Below are positions 17,986-27,631 of a stretch of 64,000 bases of DNA, piece by piece. The number at the start of each line of letters is the position of its first letter. The first letter of the stretch is position 1. The notes under the pieces are model-generated. The model was not told where the DNA came from. It was given only the letters and a program-made list of their open reading frames with translations, and did no database searches. The stretch is from contig NZ_LWTX01000001.1 in the NCBI RefSeq assembly GCF_002094305.1, positions 1 through 64,000 on the forward strand. Direction: 5' to 3'. This DNA comes from Prescottella equi. Its GTDB lineage: Bacteria; Actinomycetota; Actinomycetes; Mycobacteriales; Mycobacteriaceae. The translations under genes were made by a program, and so were the position numbers.

Positions 17986-18402
17986 ATGTTGATCCCGCGC
18001 CGGGTCAAGCACCGCAAGCAGCACCACCCGAGCCGTTCGGGTGCCGCCAAGGGCGGTACCCAGGTGGCCTTCGGTGAGTACGGCATCCAGGCTCTCGAGC
18101 CCGCCTACATCACCAACCGGCAGATCGAGTCCGCTCGTATCGCCATGACTCGCCACATCAAGCGTGGCGGCAAGATCTGGATCAACATCTTCCCGGATCG
18201 CCCGCTCACCAAGAAGCCTGCCGAGACCCGCATGGGTTCCGGTAAGGGTTCGCCGGAGTGGTGGGTCGCGAACATCAAGCCCGGACGGGTCATGTTCGAG
18301 ATGAGCTACCCGAACGAGGAGATCGCCCGCGAGGCCCTGCGCCGCGCGATGCACAAGCTCCCGTGCAAGTGCCGGATCGTGACGAGGGAGGAGCAGTTCT
18401 GA
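17986..18402 (+). CDS. rplP: 50S ribosomal protein L16
   Basis: Protein of 138 residues beginning [14 protein letters not shown], with [15 protein letters not shown] and a C-terminus rich in Lys and Cys ([14 protein letters not shown]). It organises the A-site region of 23S rRNA. Its TGA shares one base with the rpmC ATG. Confidence 0.97.
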   Translation: MLIPRRVKHRKQHHPSRSGAAKGGTQVAFGEYGIQALEPAYITNRQIESARIAMTRHIKRGGKIWINIFPDRPLTKKPAETRMGSGKGSPEWWVANIKPGRVMFEMSYPNEEIAREALRRAMHKLPCKCRIVTREEQF

Positions 18403-18638
18403 TGGCAACCACCAGCCCTGCTGCAGAGCTCCGCGAGCTGACCGACGAAGAACTGGTCACCAAGCTCCGCGAGGCGAAGGAAGAACTGTTCAACCTTCGC
18501 TTCCAGATGGCAACCGGCCAGCTGGACAACAACCGCCGGCTGCGCACGGTCCGTCACGAGATTGCGCGCATCTACACCGTCCTGCGTGAGCGCGAGCTCG
18601 GCCTGGCCGCTGGTCCGGACGCAGGTGACGCCGCATGA
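18402..18638 (+). CDS. rpmC: 50S ribosomal protein L29
   Basis: Protein of 78 residues with the L29 helical hairpin: [20 protein letters not shown], then [15 protein letters not shown] and the [11 protein letters not shown]-type signature. It sits beside L23 near the tunnel exit. The start at 18402 uses a TGATG junction with rplP; an open reading further upstream runs through rplP in another frame and is not real. Confidence 0.97.
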   Translation: MATTSPAAELRELTDEELVTKLREAKEELFNLRFQMATGQLDNNRRLRTVRHEIARIYTVLRERELGLAAGPDAGDAA

Positions 18639-18925
18639 GCGAGGATAAGGCAGTGAGCACCAACAGCACCGAAGATCGCGGCAGCCGCAAGGTCCGCACC
18701 GGTTACGTGGTCTCCGACAAGATGGAGAAGACCATCGTGGTCGAGCTGGAGGACCGGGTGAAGCACCCGCTCTACGGCAAGATCATCCGTCGGACCACCA
18801 AGGTCAAGGCGCACGACGAGAACGGCACCGCCGGCATCGGCGATCGCGTGCAGCTGATGGAGACCCGTCCGTTGTCGGCCACCAAGCGCTGGCGTCTGGT
18901 CGAGGTCCTCGAGAAGGCCAAGTAA
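18635..18925 (+). CDS. rpsQ: 30S ribosomal protein S17
   Basis: Protein of 96 residues with the OB-fold signature [20 protein letters not shown] and [14 protein letters not shown]. The first 17 residues are a polar extension common in actinobacteria. The ATG overlaps the rpmC stop by 4 nt. It ends the S10 part; a 170-nt gap follows. Confidence 0.97.
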   Translation: MSEDKAVSTNSTEDRGSRKVRTGYVVSDKMEKTIVVELEDRVKHPLYGKIIRRTTKVKAHDENGTAGIGDRVQLMETRPLSATKRWRLVEVLEKAK

Positions 18926-18947
18926 GAGCCGAAGAGTGTATCCAGTA

Positions 18948-18992
18948 CGATGGTGGGGTTGCCCTGTGAAAGCAGTGGTGGCCCCACCATCG
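18948..18992 (+). promoter_or_regulatory. Hairpin in the rpsQ-rplN spacer
   Basis: Perfect 11-bp arms (18948-18958 and 18982-18992) with a 23-nt loop, starting 22 nt after rpsQ. TACGAT at 18946-18951 could be a -10 element for the spc genes. The hairpin may be a partial terminator, processing site or regulatory structure at the S10/spc boundary. Confidence 0.5.
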
Positions 18993-19095
18993 GCGGGTAC
19001 GGACCGCGCGCGTCGGGTCGGAAATCTGCCGCGCACGACCCGGTGATTCGCGTGTGAACCACCAGGTCGAAACAAGCCAGGTCAAGGAGAAGTAA

Positions 19096-19464
19096 GTGAT
19101 TCAGCAGGAGTCGCGACTGCGCGTCGCCGACAACACGGGTGCCAAGGAGATTCTCTGCATCCGCGTTCTCGGTGGCTCGTCTCGTCGCTACGCCGGGATC
19201 GGCGACATCATCGTCGCCACCGTCAAGGACGCAACCCCGGGTGGAAACGTGAAGAAGGGTGACGTCGTCAAGGCCGTCGTCGTCCGCACCGCCAAGGAGC
19301 GTCGTCGTCCGGACGGTTCCTACATCAAGTTCGACGAGAACGCTGCCGTCATCATCAAGGCGGACAACGATCCTCGCGGCACTCGCATCTTCGGCCCCGT
19401 CGGCCGTGAGCTGCGCGAGAAGAAGTTCATGAAGATCGTCTCGCTCGCCCCGGAGGTGCTGTGA
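19096..19464 (+). CDS. rplN: 50S ribosomal protein L14
   Basis: Protein of 122 residues, the exact family length, beginning [18 protein letters not shown] from GTG 19096, with [15 protein letters not shown]. It forms an intersubunit bridge and binds the silencing factor RsfS. AAGGAGAA precedes the start. First gene of the spc part. Confidence 0.98.
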   Translation: MIQQESRLRVADNTGAKEILCIRVLGGSSRRYAGIGDIIVATVKDATPGGNVKKGDVVKAVVVRTAKERRRPDGSYIKFDENAAVIIKADNDPRGTRIFGPVGRELREKKFMKIVSLAPEVL

Positions 19465-19781
19465 TGAAGGTGCACAAGGGTGACACCGTGCTGGTCATCG
19501 CCGGCAAGGACAAGGGCGCGAAGGGCAAGGTCATCCAGGCCTACCCCGCGACCAACAAGGTCCTCGTCGAGGGCGTCAACCGCATCAAGAAGCACACCGC
19601 GGTTTCTGCGAACGAGCGTGGCGCCTCCTCGGGCGGCATCGTGACGCAGGAAGCTCCGATCAACGTCTCGAACGTCATGGTCGTCGACTCGGACGGGAAC
19701 CCGACTCGCGTCGGCTACCGCACCGACGAGGAGACCGGCAAGCGCGTTCGCATTTCCCGGAAGAACGGGAAGGACATCTGA
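19464..19781 (+). CDS. rplX: 50S ribosomal protein L24
   Basis: Protein of 105 residues with the KOW motif [20 protein letters not shown]. The start is ATG 19464, sharing one base with the rplN stop (TGATG). GTG 19461 directly before it would only add one residue and overlap rplN more. It initiates large-subunit assembly. Confidence 0.97.
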   Translation: MKVHKGDTVLVIAGKDKGAKGKVIQAYPATNKVLVEGVNRIKKHTAVSANERGASSGGIVTQEAPINVSNVMVVDSDGNPTRVGYRTDEETGKRVRISRKNGKDI

Positions 19782-19782
19782 C

Positions 19783-20349
19783 ATGACCTCCACCGAGAAC
19801 AAGACCCAGCCGCGCCTGAAGGCCCGCTACCGTGCGGAGATCAAGGACGCGCTGAACGCTGAGTTCGATTACGCGAACGTCATGCAGATCCCCGGCCTGG
19901 TCAAGGTTGTCGTCAACATGGGTGTCGGCGACGCCGCCCGTGACGCCAAGCTGATCAACGGCGCGGTTGCCGACCTGACCCTGATCACCGGTCAGAAGCC
20001 GGAGATCCGGAAGGCCCGCAAGTCCATCGCGCAGTTCAAGCTGCGTGAGGGCATGCCGATCGGCGCGCGCGTGACGCTGCGCGGCGACCGCATGTGGGAG
20101 TTCCTGGACCGTCTCGTGTCCATCGCGCTGCCCCGTATCCGCGACTTCCGCGGCCTGTCGGGCAACCAGTTCGACGGCAACGGCAACTACACGTTCGGCC
20201 TCAACGAGCAGTCGATGTTCCACGAGATCGACGTGGACAAGATCGATCGTCCGCGCGGTATGGACATCACCGTCGTGACCACCGCCACCAACAACGAAGA
20301 AGGCCGTGCGCTGCTCAAGCACCTCGGCTTCCCGTTCAAGGAGAACTGA
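19783..20349 (+). CDS. rplE: 50S ribosomal protein L5
   Basis: Protein of 188 residues with [16 protein letters not shown] and [14 protein letters not shown]. It binds 5S rRNA with L18 and contacts the P-site tRNA. It begins 1 nt after the rplX stop. Confidence 0.98.
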   Translation: MTSTENKTQPRLKARYRAEIKDALNAEFDYANVMQIPGLVKVVVNMGVGDAARDAKLINGAVADLTLITGQKPEIRKARKSIAQFKLREGMPIGARVTLRGDRMWEFLDRLVSIALPRIRDFRGLSGNQFDGNGNYTFGLNEQSMFHEIDVDKIDRPRGMDITVVTTATNNEEGRALLKHLGFPFKEN

Positions 20350-20353
20350 GCCC

Positions 20354-20539
20354 ATGGCTAAGAAGGCACTGGTCAACAAGGCCAACAAGAAGCCGAAGTT
20401 CGCGGTGCGCGCGTACACCCGCTGCCAGAAGTGCGGACGTCCGCACTCCGTGTTCCGCAAGTTCGGCCTGTGCCGAATCTGCGTTCGCGAGATGGCGCAC
20501 GCCGGCGAGCTGCCGGGCGTTCACAAGAGCTCCTGGTAA
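20354..20539 (+). CDS. rpsZ: 30S ribosomal protein S14, zinc-binding short form
   Basis: Protein of 61 residues with four Cys in two CxxC pairs (24/27 and 40/43) forming a zinc ribbon, so this is the C+ type. Ends GVHKSSW as usual. The start at 20354 follows the rplE stop by 4 nt; the longer open frame begins inside rplE. Actinobacteria often carry a second, zinc-free S14 elsewhere under Zur control; none is in this window. Confidence 0.97.
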   Translation: MAKKALVNKANKKPKFAVRAYTRCQKCGRPHSVFRKFGLCRICVREMAHAGELPGVHKSSW

Positions 20540-20619
20540 GCGAACCAACGAAGACTTCCGTCCCGCACCCGCGGGAACGGTGAAGTAAAGAACCACTTCG
20601 TTGTAGGCCCACGATCGGG

Positions 20620-20659
20620 CCGGGCCCGTTCCTCCGAGTGATCGGGGGAGCGGGCCCGG
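20620..20659 (+). terminator. Strong stem-loop between rpsZ and rpsH
   Basis: 17-bp stem (20620-20636 / 20643-20659) with two G-U pairs and a 6-nt loop, 80 nt after rpsZ and 50 nt before rpsH, inside an operon that must be read through. It may be an attenuator, processing site or S8 target rather than a full terminator. Confidence 0.65.
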
Positions 20660-20709
20660 ACTCCGGTGTTGCATGGGAACCCCAACGAGAAAGGTGCACA
20701 GGTCAACTC

Positions 20710-21108
20710 ATGACCATGACTGATCCGATCGCAGACTTCTTGACGCGTCTGCGTAATGCCAACTCGGCGTACCACGACGAGGTGAAGCTGCCGCACTCGA
20801 AGATCAAGGCGAACATCGCCGAGATCCTCAAGCGCGAGGGCTACATCGCCGACTACCGCACCGAGGATGCCGAGGTCGGCAAGACGCTGATCGTCGACCT
20901 CAAGTACGGCCCGAGCCGCGAGCGCAGCCTCGCCGGCCTGCGCCGAGTCTCGAAGCCCGGTCTGCGCGTGTACGCGAAGTCCACCAACCTGCCCAAGGTC
21001 CTGGGCGGCCTCGGCGTGGCCATCATCTCCACGTCGTCCGGTCTGCTCACCGATCGTCAGGCGGCCAATCAGGGTGTGGGCGGGGAAGTCCTCGCCTACG
21101 TCTGGTAA
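20710..21108 (+). CDS. rpsH: 30S ribosomal protein S8
   Basis: Protein of 132 residues beginning [19 protein letters not shown] and ending in the conserved [13 protein letters not shown] and GGEVLAYVW. It binds the central domain of 16S rRNA and in E. coli represses the spc operon. ATG 20710 is used, with GAAAGG upstream; ATG 20716 is an alternative. Confidence 0.97.
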   Translation: MTMTDPIADFLTRLRNANSAYHDEVKLPHSKIKANIAEILKREGYIADYRTEDAEVGKTLIVDLKYGPSRERSLAGLRRVSKPGLRVYAKSTNLPKVLGGLGVAIISTSSGLLTDRQAANQGVGGEVLAYVW

Positions 21109-21122
21109 GAGAGGCCACCACT

Positions 21123-21662
21123 ATGTCGCGTATTGGAAAGATTCCGGTCGCCGTCCCCGCGGGCGTCGACGTGACCATCGACGGCCAGGACGTCGCGATC
21201 AAGGGACCCAAGGGTTCGCTGTCGCTGACCGTGTCCGAGCCGATCTCGGTCGCCAAGGGTGAGGACGGTGCCCTGCTGGTCACCCGTCCCGACGACGAGC
21301 GTCGCAGCCGTGCGCTGCACGGTCTGTCGCGCACCCTGGTGCAGAACATGATCACCGGTGTCACCGCTGGTTACACCACCAAGATGGAGATCCACGGTGT
21401 CGGTTACCGTGTGGCGCTGAAGGGTCAGGACCTCGAGTTCGCCCTCGGCTACAGCCACCCGGTCCCGATCGAGGCTCCGGAGGGCATCACCTTCGCTGTC
21501 GAGTCGCCGACCAAGTTCTCGATCTCCGGCATCGACAAGCAGAAGGTCGGCCAGATCGCGGCCAACATCCGCCGCCTGCGCAAGTCCGACCCGTACAAGG
21601 GCAAGGGCATCCGCTACGAGGGTGAGCAGGTCCGTCGCAAGGTCGGAAAGACGGGTAAGTGA
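21123..21662 (+). CDS. rplF: 50S ribosomal protein L6
   Basis: Protein of 179 residues beginning [16 protein letters not shown], with the C-terminal signature [14 protein letters not shown]-type segment ([19 protein letters not shown]). It lies near the factor-binding site of the large subunit. It starts 14 nt after rpsH. Confidence 0.98.
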   Translation: MSRIGKIPVAVPAGVDVTIDGQDVAIKGPKGSLSLTVSEPISVAKGEDGALLVTRPDDERRSRALHGLSRTLVQNMITGVTAGYTTKMEIHGVGYRVALKGQDLEFALGYSHPVPIEAPEGITFAVESPTKFSISGIDKQKVGQIAANIRRLRKSDPYKGKGIRYEGEQVRRKVGKTGK

Positions 21663-21663
21663 T

Positions 21664-22071
21664 ATGAGCCAGACTGCAAATCAGAAAGCCAAGCGGATCC
21701 CGCTGGGCAAGGACGTGTCCACCACGCGTCGTCTGTCGAAGGCGCGTCGTCACTTCCGTCTCCGCAAGAAGGTCTCCGGCACCCCCGAGCGTCCCCGTCT
21801 CGTGGTGAACCGTTCGTCGCGGCACATCCACGTGCAGCTGGTGGACGACCTGGCCGGCAAGACCCTGGCCGCTGCGTCGACCATCGAGGCCGACGTGCGT
21901 GCGCTGGAGGGCGACAAGAAGGCTCGCGGTGCCAAGGTCGGTCAGCTGATCGCCGAGCGTGCCAAGGCTGCCGGCGTGGAGGCCGTGGTCTTCGACCGCG
22001 GTGGCCACACCTACAGCGGCCGCATCGCGGCCCTGGCGGACGCCGCACGCGAAGGCGGGTTGAAGTTCTGA
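21664..22071 (+). CDS. rplR: 50S ribosomal protein L18
   Basis: Protein of 135 residues with [20 protein letters not shown] and [20 protein letters not shown]. It carries 5S rRNA to the ribosome. The start at 21664, 1 nt after the rplF stop, is chosen because upstream in-frame codons lie inside rplF. Confidence 0.97.
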   Translation: MSQTANQKAKRIPLGKDVSTTRRLSKARRHFRLRKKVSGTPERPRLVVNRSSRHIHVQLVDDLAGKTLAAASTIEADVRALEGDKKARGAKVGQLIAERAKAAGVEAVVFDRGGHTYSGRIAALADAAREGGLKF

Positions 22072-22102
22072 TGACCAACATTACTAACGGAAGGAATGCC
22101 TG

Positions 22103-22744
22103 ATGCCGGGACGTCAAAGGCGTGACGGCGGAAGCGGACCCGCCGGACAGAATGGCCCGAACCAGGGCGACAACCGCGGTGGCCGTGATCGTCGGGACAA
22201 CCGTCGTGACAACGCCGCCGAGAAGTCGAACCACATCGAGCGCGTCGTCTCCATCAACCGCGTCTCGAAGGTCGTCAAGGGTGGTCGTCGCTTCAGCTTC
22301 ACCGCTCTCGTGATCGTCGGCGACGGCAACGGACTCGTCGGTGTCGGCTACGGCAAGGCCAAGGAAGTTCCCGCGGCCATCCAGAAGGGCGTCGAGGAAG
22401 CTCGCAAGAACTTCTTCCGCGTGCCGCTGATCGGTAGCACCATCACTCACCCCGTCCAGGGTGAGGCGGCTGCCGGCGTCGTCATGCTGCGTCCGGCCAG
22501 CCCCGGTACCGGTGTCATCGCCGGTGGCGCGGTGCGTGCCGTGCTGGAGTGCGCGGGTGTCTCCGACATCCTCGCCAAGTCGCTCGGTAGCGACAACGCC
22601 ATCAATGTTGTGCACGCGACGGTTGCCGCCCTCAAGGGTCTGCAGCGTCCGGAAGAGGTTGCAGCCCGTCGTGGCCTGCCCCTCGAGGACGTTGCCCCTG
22701 CCGGCATGCTCCGCGCTCGTGCACAGGCTGGGAGCGTGAAGTAA
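22103..22744 (+). CDS. rpsE: 30S ribosomal protein S5
   Basis: Protein of 213 residues with an N-terminal Arg/Asp/Gly/Asn-rich extension of about 40 residues, then the double-stranded RNA-binding segment [21 protein letters not shown] and the GRGY-type loop [15 protein letters not shown]. It shapes the mRNA entry and affects decoding fidelity. It shares one base with rpmD (TAATG). Confidence 0.97.
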   Translation: MPGRQRRDGGSGPAGQNGPNQGDNRGGRDRRDNRRDNAAEKSNHIERVVSINRVSKVVKGGRRFSFTALVIVGDGNGLVGVGYGKAKEVPAAIQKGVEEARKNFFRVPLIGSTITHPVQGEAAAGVVMLRPASPGTGVIAGGAVRAVLECAGVSDILAKSLGSDNAINVVHATVAALKGLQRPEEVAARRGLPLEDVAPAGMLRARAQAGSVK

Positions 22745-22923
22745 TGGCACAGCTCAAGGTCACCCAGGTCAAGAGCACCATCGGCACCAAGCAGAACCAG
22801 CGGGACAGCATGCGCACCCTCGGACTGAAGGGCATCCGTCAGTCCGTCGTCCGCGAGGACAACGCGCAGAACCGTGGTCTGATCAACGTGGTGCGCCACC
22901 TCGTCACGGTTGAGGAGGTCTAA
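22744..22923 (+). CDS. rpmD: 50S ribosomal protein L30
   Basis: Short gene of 59 residues: [20 protein letters not shown], then [15 protein letters not shown], ending HLVTVEEV. It fits the L30 pattern (KSxIG, LGL, NxG). It begins at ATG 22744 on the last base of the rpsE stop and ends 2 nt before rplO. Confidence 0.96.
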   Translation: MAQLKVTQVKSTIGTKQNQRDSMRTLGLKGIRQSVVREDNAQNRGLINVVRHLVTVEEV

Positions 22924-22925
22924 CC

Positions 22926-23366
22926 ATGACCATCAAGTTGCACCACCTGCGTCCTGCTGCCGGAGCCAAGACCGACAAGACTCGCGTCGGTCGCGGTGAG
23001 GGCTCGAAGGGCAAGACCGCCGGTCGCGGTACCAAGGGCACCAAGGCTCGCAAGAACGTCTCGGCCGCCTTCGAGGGTGGACAGATGCCGCTTCACATGC
23101 GTCTGCCCAAGCTCAAGGGCTTCAAGAATGCGTTCCGCACCGAGTACCAGGTCGTCAACGTCGGCGACATCGCCCGTCTGTTCCCCGAGGGTGGACAGAT
23201 CGGCGTTGCCGAGCTCGTCGCCGCGGGCGCGGTTCGCAAGAACCAGCTCGTGAAGGTGCTCGCCGAGGGCGAGATCGCGGTTGCCGTCCAGGTCACCGCG
23301 AACAAGTTCTCGGGCGCTGCCAAGGAGAAGATCGCCGCTGCCGGTGGTACCACCACCGAGCTGTGA
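22926..23366 (+). CDS. rplO: 50S ribosomal protein L15
   Basis: Protein of 146 residues beginning [20 protein letters not shown], with the Gly/Lys-rich [12 protein letters not shown] stretch and a C-terminal [15 protein letters not shown] signature. A late assembly protein. It ends the uninterrupted spc run; a strong terminator follows. Confidence 0.97.
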   Translation: MTIKLHHLRPAAGAKTDKTRVGRGEGSKGKTAGRGTKGTKARKNVSAAFEGGQMPLHMRLPKLKGFKNAFRTEYQVVNVGDIARLFPEGGQIGVAELVAAGAVRKNQLVKVLAEGEIAVAVQVTANKFSGAAKEKIAAAGGTTTEL

Positions 23367-23384
23367 TCTCGCTCGTCTGATCGC

Positions 23385-23432
23385 AAGAATGGCCGCAACA
23401 CCGTCCCTCGGGGTGGTGCTGCGGCCATTCTT
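23385..23432 (+). terminator. Terminator after rplO
   Basis: Outer 13-bp perfect arms (23385-23397 and 23420-23432) with further pairing inside, 19 nt after the rplO stop. This separates the ribosomal genes from secY-adk-map. Confidence 0.85.
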
Positions 23433-23471
23433 CGTTCAGCGGCCTTCTCGGCGAGGCATACTGGTGGCCGG

Positions 23472-23526
23472 ACAGCCCGGGACTGGGCTGTAATTTCATG
23501 TGTCACTGTTAGAGTTCTAGAGTTCT
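23472..23526 (+). promoter_or_regulatory. secY leader: small hairpin and tandem AGAGTTCT repeat
   Basis: A 7-bp hairpin (23472-23478 / 23485-23491) is followed by an AT-rich stretch and a perfect tandem repeat of AGAGTTCT at 23511-23518 and 23519-23526. This lies between the rplO terminator and secY, where the secY promoter must be. The -35/-10 elements could not be fixed. Confidence 0.4.
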
Positions 23527-23588
23527 GCAATCCCACCGGACGGACCAATAGGTTCGCTTCCCTGTCAGTCGTGCGCCCAGGAGGATCT

Positions 23589-24911
23589 TTGCTTTCCGCC
23601 TTTGTCTCGGCCCTCAGGACGGTAGACCTGAGGCGGAAGATCCTCTTCACACTCGGTCTGGTCGCCCTGTATCGCCTCGGCGCGACGCTGCCGTCCCCGG
23701 GCGTCGACTACGGAAACGTCCGTGCCTGTATCGACCAGGTCTCCGGCGGTGAGTCGGCCGGCATCTACTCGCTGATCAACCTGTTCTCCGGCGGCGCGCT
23801 CCTGCAGCTGTCGGTGTTCGCGATCGGCATCATGCCGTACATCACGGCGAGCATCATCGTCCAGCTCCTCACTGTCGTCATCCCCAAGTTCGAGGAACTC
23901 CGCAAGGAGGGCCAGTCGGGCCAGGCGAAGATGACGCAGTACACGCGCTACCTCTCGATCGCGCTCGCGATCCTGCAGTCGACCGGCATCGTTGCGCTCG
24001 CTGCGCGCGGCCAGTTGCTGCAGGGCTGTAGCCAACCGATCATCGCGGACGAGAGCGTCTTCGGGTTGATCATCATCGTGTTGGTGATGACGGCCGGCGC
24101 TGCGCTCGTCATGTGGTTCGGTGAGCTCATCACCGAACGCGGTGTCGGCAACGGCATGTCGCTGCTGATCTTCGCCGGTATCGCCTCGCGCATCCCGTCC
24201 GAGGGCAAGGCCATCCTCGACAGCCGTGGCGGCCTCACCTTCGCACTCGTGTGTGTCGCCGCACTGGCGATCATCGCGGGCGTCGTGTTCGTCGAGCAGG
24301 GTCAGCGCCGGATCCCGGTGCAGTACGCCAAGCGCATGGTCGGTCGCCGCATGTACGGCGGATCGTCCACGTACCTGCCGCTCAAGGTCAACCAGGCCGG
24401 CGTCATCCCGGTGATCTTCGCGTCGTCGCTGCTGTACCTGCCGAACCTCATCGCGCAGCTCACCGGCGCCAACACGAGCACGGATCCGAGCTGGTGGCAG
24501 CGGTTCATCAACGAGTACCTGGTGAACCCGGCCAACCCGGTCTACATCCTGATCTACTTCGGCATGATCGTCTTCTTCACCTACTTCTACGTCGCGATCA
24601 CCTTCAATCCGGAGGAACGCGCGGACGAGATGAAGAAGTTCGGCGGCTTCATCCCGGGCATCCGTCCGGGTCGCCCGACCGCCGACTACTTGAACTACGT
24701 ACTGAGCCGTATCACTCTGCCGGGTGCGATCTATCTCGGCACCATCGCGGTCCTGCCGAATCTGTTCCTCGACATCGGCAATTCGGGTGGTGTGCAGAAC
24801 CTGCCGTTCGGTGGCACCGCGGTGCTGATTATGGTCAGTGTGGGCCTCGATACCGTGAAGCAGATCGAGAGCCAGCTCATGCAGCGAAACTATGAAGGGT
24901 TCCTCAAGTGA
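23589..24911 (+). CDS. secY: Protein translocase subunit SecY
   Basis: Membrane protein of 440 residues with ten hydrophobic segments. It forms the channel for Sec export and membrane insertion. Signatures include [20 protein letters not shown] (plug/TM2 region) and the cytoplasmic loops with [15 protein letters not shown]. The start is TTG 23589, because AGGAGG lies 4 nt upstream and the resulting [18 protein letters not shown] matches mycobacterial SecY. GTG 23571 would place the ribosome site inside the coding region. The stop overlaps the adk start by 4 nt. Confidence 0.96.
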   Translation: MLSAFVSALRTVDLRRKILFTLGLVALYRLGATLPSPGVDYGNVRACIDQVSGGESAGIYSLINLFSGGALLQLSVFAIGIMPYITASIIVQLLTVVIPKFEELRKEGQSGQAKMTQYTRYLSIALAILQSTGIVALAARGQLLQGCSQPIIADESVFGLIIIVLVMTAGAALVMWFGELITERGVGNGMSLLIFAGIASRIPSEGKAILDSRGGLTFALVCVAALAIIAGVVFVEQGQRRIPVQYAKRMVGRRMYGGSSTYLPLKVNQAGVIPVIFASSLLYLPNLIAQLTGANTSTDPSWWQRFINEYLVNPANPVYILIYFGMIVFFTYFYVAITFNPEERADEMKKFGGFIPGIRPGRPTADYLNYVLSRITLPGAIYLGTIAVLPNLFLDIGNSGGVQNLPFGGTAVLIMVSVGLDTVKQIESQLMQRNYEGFLK

Positions 24912-25453
24912 GACTTGTCCTCCTTGGTCCTCCCGGTGCCGGTAAGGGCACCCAGGCCGCGATTCTGTCCGAGAAGTTGGGTGTTCCGCACATCTCCACC
25001 GGAGATCTCTTCCGCGCGAACATCGGGCAGGAGACGCCGCTGGGGCTCGAGGCCAAGAAGTACCTCGATGCGGGCGATCTCGTCCCGAGCGAGATCACGA
25101 ACAACATGGTGAAGGCCCGCGTCGCCGAACCGGATGCCGCCAACGGCTTCCTGCTGGACGGTTTCCCGCGCACGGTCGATCAGGCGAAGGCCCTCGAGGG
25201 CATCCTCGAGGGGCTCGGCGCCAAGCTCGACGGTGTGCTGGCGTTCGACGTCGACGACGAGGTCGTCGTCGAACGGATGCTCGCCCGCGGTCGCGCCGAC
25301 GACACCGAAGACGTGATCCGTAACCGCATGCGCGTCTACCGCGAGGAGACGGCACCGCTGCTCGATTACTACGCCGGCCAGATCGTCACCGTCGACGCCG
25401 TCGGCGCTGTCGAAGAGGTCAACGCCCGCGCCCTGGCCGCGCTGGGGAAGTAA
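24908..25453 (+). CDS. adk: Adenylate kinase
   Basis: Enzyme of 181 residues making 2 ADP from ATP and AMP. It has P-loop [10 protein letters not shown], the AMP-binding HISTGDLFR and [12 protein letters not shown], and the short lid form without zinc ligands. The start is GTG 24908 in a GTGA overlap with secY, and the stop shares one base with map (TAATG). Confidence 0.97.
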   Translation: MRLVLLGPPGAGKGTQAAILSEKLGVPHISTGDLFRANIGQETPLGLEAKKYLDAGDLVPSEITNNMVKARVAEPDAANGFLLDGFPRTVDQAKALEGILEGLGAKLDGVLAFDVDDEVVVERMLARGRADDTEDVIRNRMRVYREETAPLLDYYAGQIVTVDAVGAVEEVNARALAALGK

Positions 25454-26256
25454 TGGCTTTCGGCCGCAAGCGCAAGGTTGTTCCGTTCCGCACGGCGGGT
25501 GAGCTCGACGCCATGGCGGCGGCGGGCGCGATCGTCGGCGCCGCCCTCGTGGCGGTGCGGGACGCGGCCAAGCCCGGTGTCAGCACCCTCGAGTTGGACC
25601 GGGTCGCGGAATCGGTGATCCGGGACGCCGGCGCTGTGCCGTCGTTCCTCGGTTACCACGGTTTCAGCGGCTCGATCTGCTCGTCGGTCAACGATCGCGT
25701 CGTGCACGGCATCCCGTCGGCGGACGACATCCTGGTCGAGGGTGACCTCGTGTCGATCGACTGCGGAGCGATCCTCGACGGTTGGCACGGCGACTCGGCA
25801 TGGACGTTCGGTGTCGGCGAACTCAGTGAGGCGGATGCGCAGCTGAGTGAGGCGACGCGGCTGTCGATGGAGGCGGGGATCGCGGCGATGGTCGAGGGCA
25901 ACCGCCTCACCGATGTCTCCCACGCCATCGAGCTCGGCACGCATGCCGCGGAGAAGCTGCACGGCAGGTCCTACGGGATCGTCGACGGCTACGGGGGGCA
26001 CGCGATCGGCCGCGAGATGCACATGGATCCGTTCCTGCCGAACGAGGGAGCGCCCGGCAAGGGTCCGCACCTCGTCATCGGGTCGGTTCTCGCGATCGAG
26101 CCGATGCTCACGCTCGGCACGTACGAGACCGAGGTGCTCGGCGACGACTGGACCGTGGTGACCACGGACGGCAGCCGCGCCGCGCACTGGGAGCACACGG
26201 TCGCGGTGACCGAGGACGGTCCAAGGATCCTCACGCTTCGGCCCGGGGACAACTGA
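25453..26256 (+). CDS. map: Methionine aminopeptidase, type I
   Basis: Enzyme of 267 residues that removes the initiator Met from new proteins. The pita-bread fold is visible: [12 protein letters not shown] (His), [20 protein letters not shown] (two Asp metal ligands), [12 protein letters not shown] (His) and IEPML (Glu). There is no N-terminal SH3-binding extension. Coupled to adk; the secY-adk-map order is standard. Confidence 0.97.
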   Translation: MAFGRKRKVVPFRTAGELDAMAAAGAIVGAALVAVRDAAKPGVSTLELDRVAESVIRDAGAVPSFLGYHGFSGSICSSVNDRVVHGIPSADDILVEGDLVSIDCGAILDGWHGDSAWTFGVGELSEADAQLSEATRLSMEAGIAAMVEGNRLTDVSHAIELGTHAAEKLHGRSYGIVDGYGGHAIGREMHMDPFLPNEGAPGKGPHLVIGSVLAIEPMLTLGTYETEVLGDDWTVVTTDGSRAAHWEHTVAVTEDGPRILTLRPGDN

Positions 26257-26288
26257 GCAGAGCTCACCCACAACACCGAGCAAGAGCA

Positions 26289-26322
26289 CCGAGCGGGCAG
26301 CGAGCAGTCGCTGCCCGCTCGG
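26289..26322. terminator. Terminator between map and dtd
   Basis: Perfect 15-bp stem (26289-26303 / 26308-26322) with a 4-nt loop and TTTT shortly after on the plus strand. It separates two convergent genes. Confidence 0.9.
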
Positions 26323-26340
26323 CGTTTTCGTGTCCCGGGG

Positions 26341-26778
26341 TCATCCCTCCAACAGGACTGTCACCGGTCCGTCGTTGACGAGGCTCACCTGCATGTGTTC
26401 GCCGAACCGGCCGACCTCGACGGTGGCGCCGAGCTCGCGCAGTGCGTCGCCGAATGCGGCGACGAGTGGTTCGGCGACGGCGCGGGGCGCGGCCGCGGAC
26501 CACGACGGCCGCCGGCTCTTGCGGGTGTCTGCAAGGAGGGTGAACTGGCTGACCACGAGAATCGGCGCGTCGACGTCGGACGCGGACTTCTCGCCGTCGA
26601 GGATGCGCAGCCGCCACACCCGTCGGGCGAGGTTCGCGGCGGCGACAGGATCGTCGTCGTGGCCGACGCCGAGGAGGACGAGCAGACCCTGCCCGTCGTC
26701 GGCTGGTGAGATCCGGGCGACTTCGTCGCCGTCCACCGCGACGGCTGCCGACGTGACTCGCTGGACGAGGGCGCGCAT
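26341..26778 (-). CDS. dtd: D-aminoacyl-tRNA deacylase
   Basis: Enzyme of 145 residues that frees D-amino acids (and glycine) from tRNA. It begins [17 protein letters not shown] and has both active-site motifs: [17 protein letters not shown] and [10 protein letters not shown]. It is convergent with map and divergent from infA. Confidence 0.95.
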   Translation of the reverse strand: MRALVQRVTSAAVAVDGDEVARISPADDGQGLLVLLGVGHDDDPVAAANLARRVWRLRILDGEKSASDVDAPILVVSQFTLLADTRKSRRPSWSAAAPRAVAEPLVAAFGDALRELGATVEVGRFGEHMQVSLVNDGPVTVLLEG

Positions 26779-26828
26779 GTGAGGGGGTCACTCCTTCGGG
26801 TCGAGGCCGAGGCGACTCGGGGTCGCAT

Positions 26829-26857
26829 TTGGCCTGGTCGGCAAATGCCGGTAGGAT
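26829..26857 (+). promoter_or_regulatory. Promoter of infA
   Basis: TTGGCC (26829-26834), a 17-nt spacer and TAGGAT (26852-26857) form a good sigma-A promoter. The spacer holds the palindrome CGGCA-AA-TGCCG (26840-26851), which could be a repressor site. A leader of about 145 nt follows. Confidence 0.65.
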
Positions 26858-27008
26858 GGAAAAACGGTGCGCCCTGCGTATCGGTTGTTTGCGTGTCCGA
26901 CCTCGCGTCGGAGTGGCGTTCTCGGCCGGCAATTGGAGCCACCGCTGTAGCGGATACCGGTGACGGTAACCGATGCACCCATACGCCACTCAACGGATCG
27001 CGGAGGAC

Positions 27009-27230
27009 ATGGCTAAGAAGGACGGGGCCATCGAGGTCGAGGGACGAGTTGTCGAGCCGCTGCCCAATGCGATGTTCCGCATTGAGCTGGAGAACGGCCA
27101 CAAGGTCCTCGCACACATCAGCGGCAAGATGCGTCAGCACTACATTCGCATCCTTCCCGAGGACCGCGTGGTCGTGGAGCTTTCGCCCTACGACCTGTCG
27201 CGTGGACGCATCGTTTACCGCTACAAGTAA
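27009..27230 (+). CDS. infA: Translation initiation factor IF-1
   Basis: Protein of 73 residues, the exact family length: [20 protein letters not shown], then the OB fold ending [16 protein letters not shown]. It occupies the A site during initiation. The start at 27009 follows GGAGG closely; the upstream in-frame ATG 26973 would add 12 residues unlike the family. Confidence 0.98.
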
Positions 27231-27234
27231 AAGC

Positions 27235-27260
27235 TTCCCCGGCCACACCCGGCCGGGGAG
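27235..27260 (+). terminator. Hairpin between infA and rpmJ
   Basis: About 10-bp GC-rich stem (core CCCCGGCC 27237-27244 / GGCCGGGG 27251-27258) with a 6-nt loop, 4 nt after the infA stop. It may end part of the infA transcripts or act as an mRNA stability element. Confidence 0.6.
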
Positions 27261-27307
27261 AACTATGTCTGCCCTCGGGTGGACAGACAACAGGAGATCA
27301 GACGCAC

Positions 27308-27421
27308 GTGAAGGTTCAGCCTAGCGTCAAGAAGATCTGCGAGAAGTGCAAGGTGATCCGCCGCAACGGGCGCGTCATGGTGATCTGCGAGAACCTGCGT
27401 CACAAGCAGCGTCAGGGCTAG
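27308..27421 (+). CDS. rpmJ: 50S ribosomal protein L36
   Basis: Very short gene of 37 residues beginning [18 protein letters not shown] and ending RHKQRQG. Cys11, Cys14, Cys27 and His32 form the zinc site, so this is the zinc-containing form. Start GTG 27308 with AGGAGA upstream. Confidence 0.96.
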   Translation: MKVQPSVKKICEKCKVIRRNGRVMVICENLRHKQRQG

Positions 27422-27485
27422 TCCCAGCAGCACAGCTTCTTCGAGATCTGCTTGGCAACAAGCAAAAGAAGACCTCTCAGCACCA

Positions 27486-27550
27486 ACCGGTACCCGGGCT
27501 CAGCACGTTCACGGGCAGGTACCGGTCCACCCCCGGCACGGAGGCCGGGG
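27486..27550 (+). promoter_or_regulatory. Structured leader before rpsM
   Basis: The 210-nt spacer between rpmJ and rpsM holds two hairpins: 9-bp perfect arms ACCGGTACC/GGTACCGGT (27486-27494 / 27518-27526) and a 7-bp GC stem (27531-27537 / 27544-27550). This is where other bacteria place the S4 autoregulation site of the alpha operon. Whether this RNA binds S4 is unknown. Confidence 0.5.
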
Positions 27551-27631
27551 CCCCACTGCGATCGGAACGCAGAGTCTTATGCGCAGGGGACGGACTGGGA
27601 GCAGACCTCCGCACACCGATAGGAATGCCAC

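Noticed and set aside
23571-23588. GTG 23571 as the secY start
   Set aside because: The ribosome site would be inside the gene; TTG 23589 gives the conserved SecY N-terminus.
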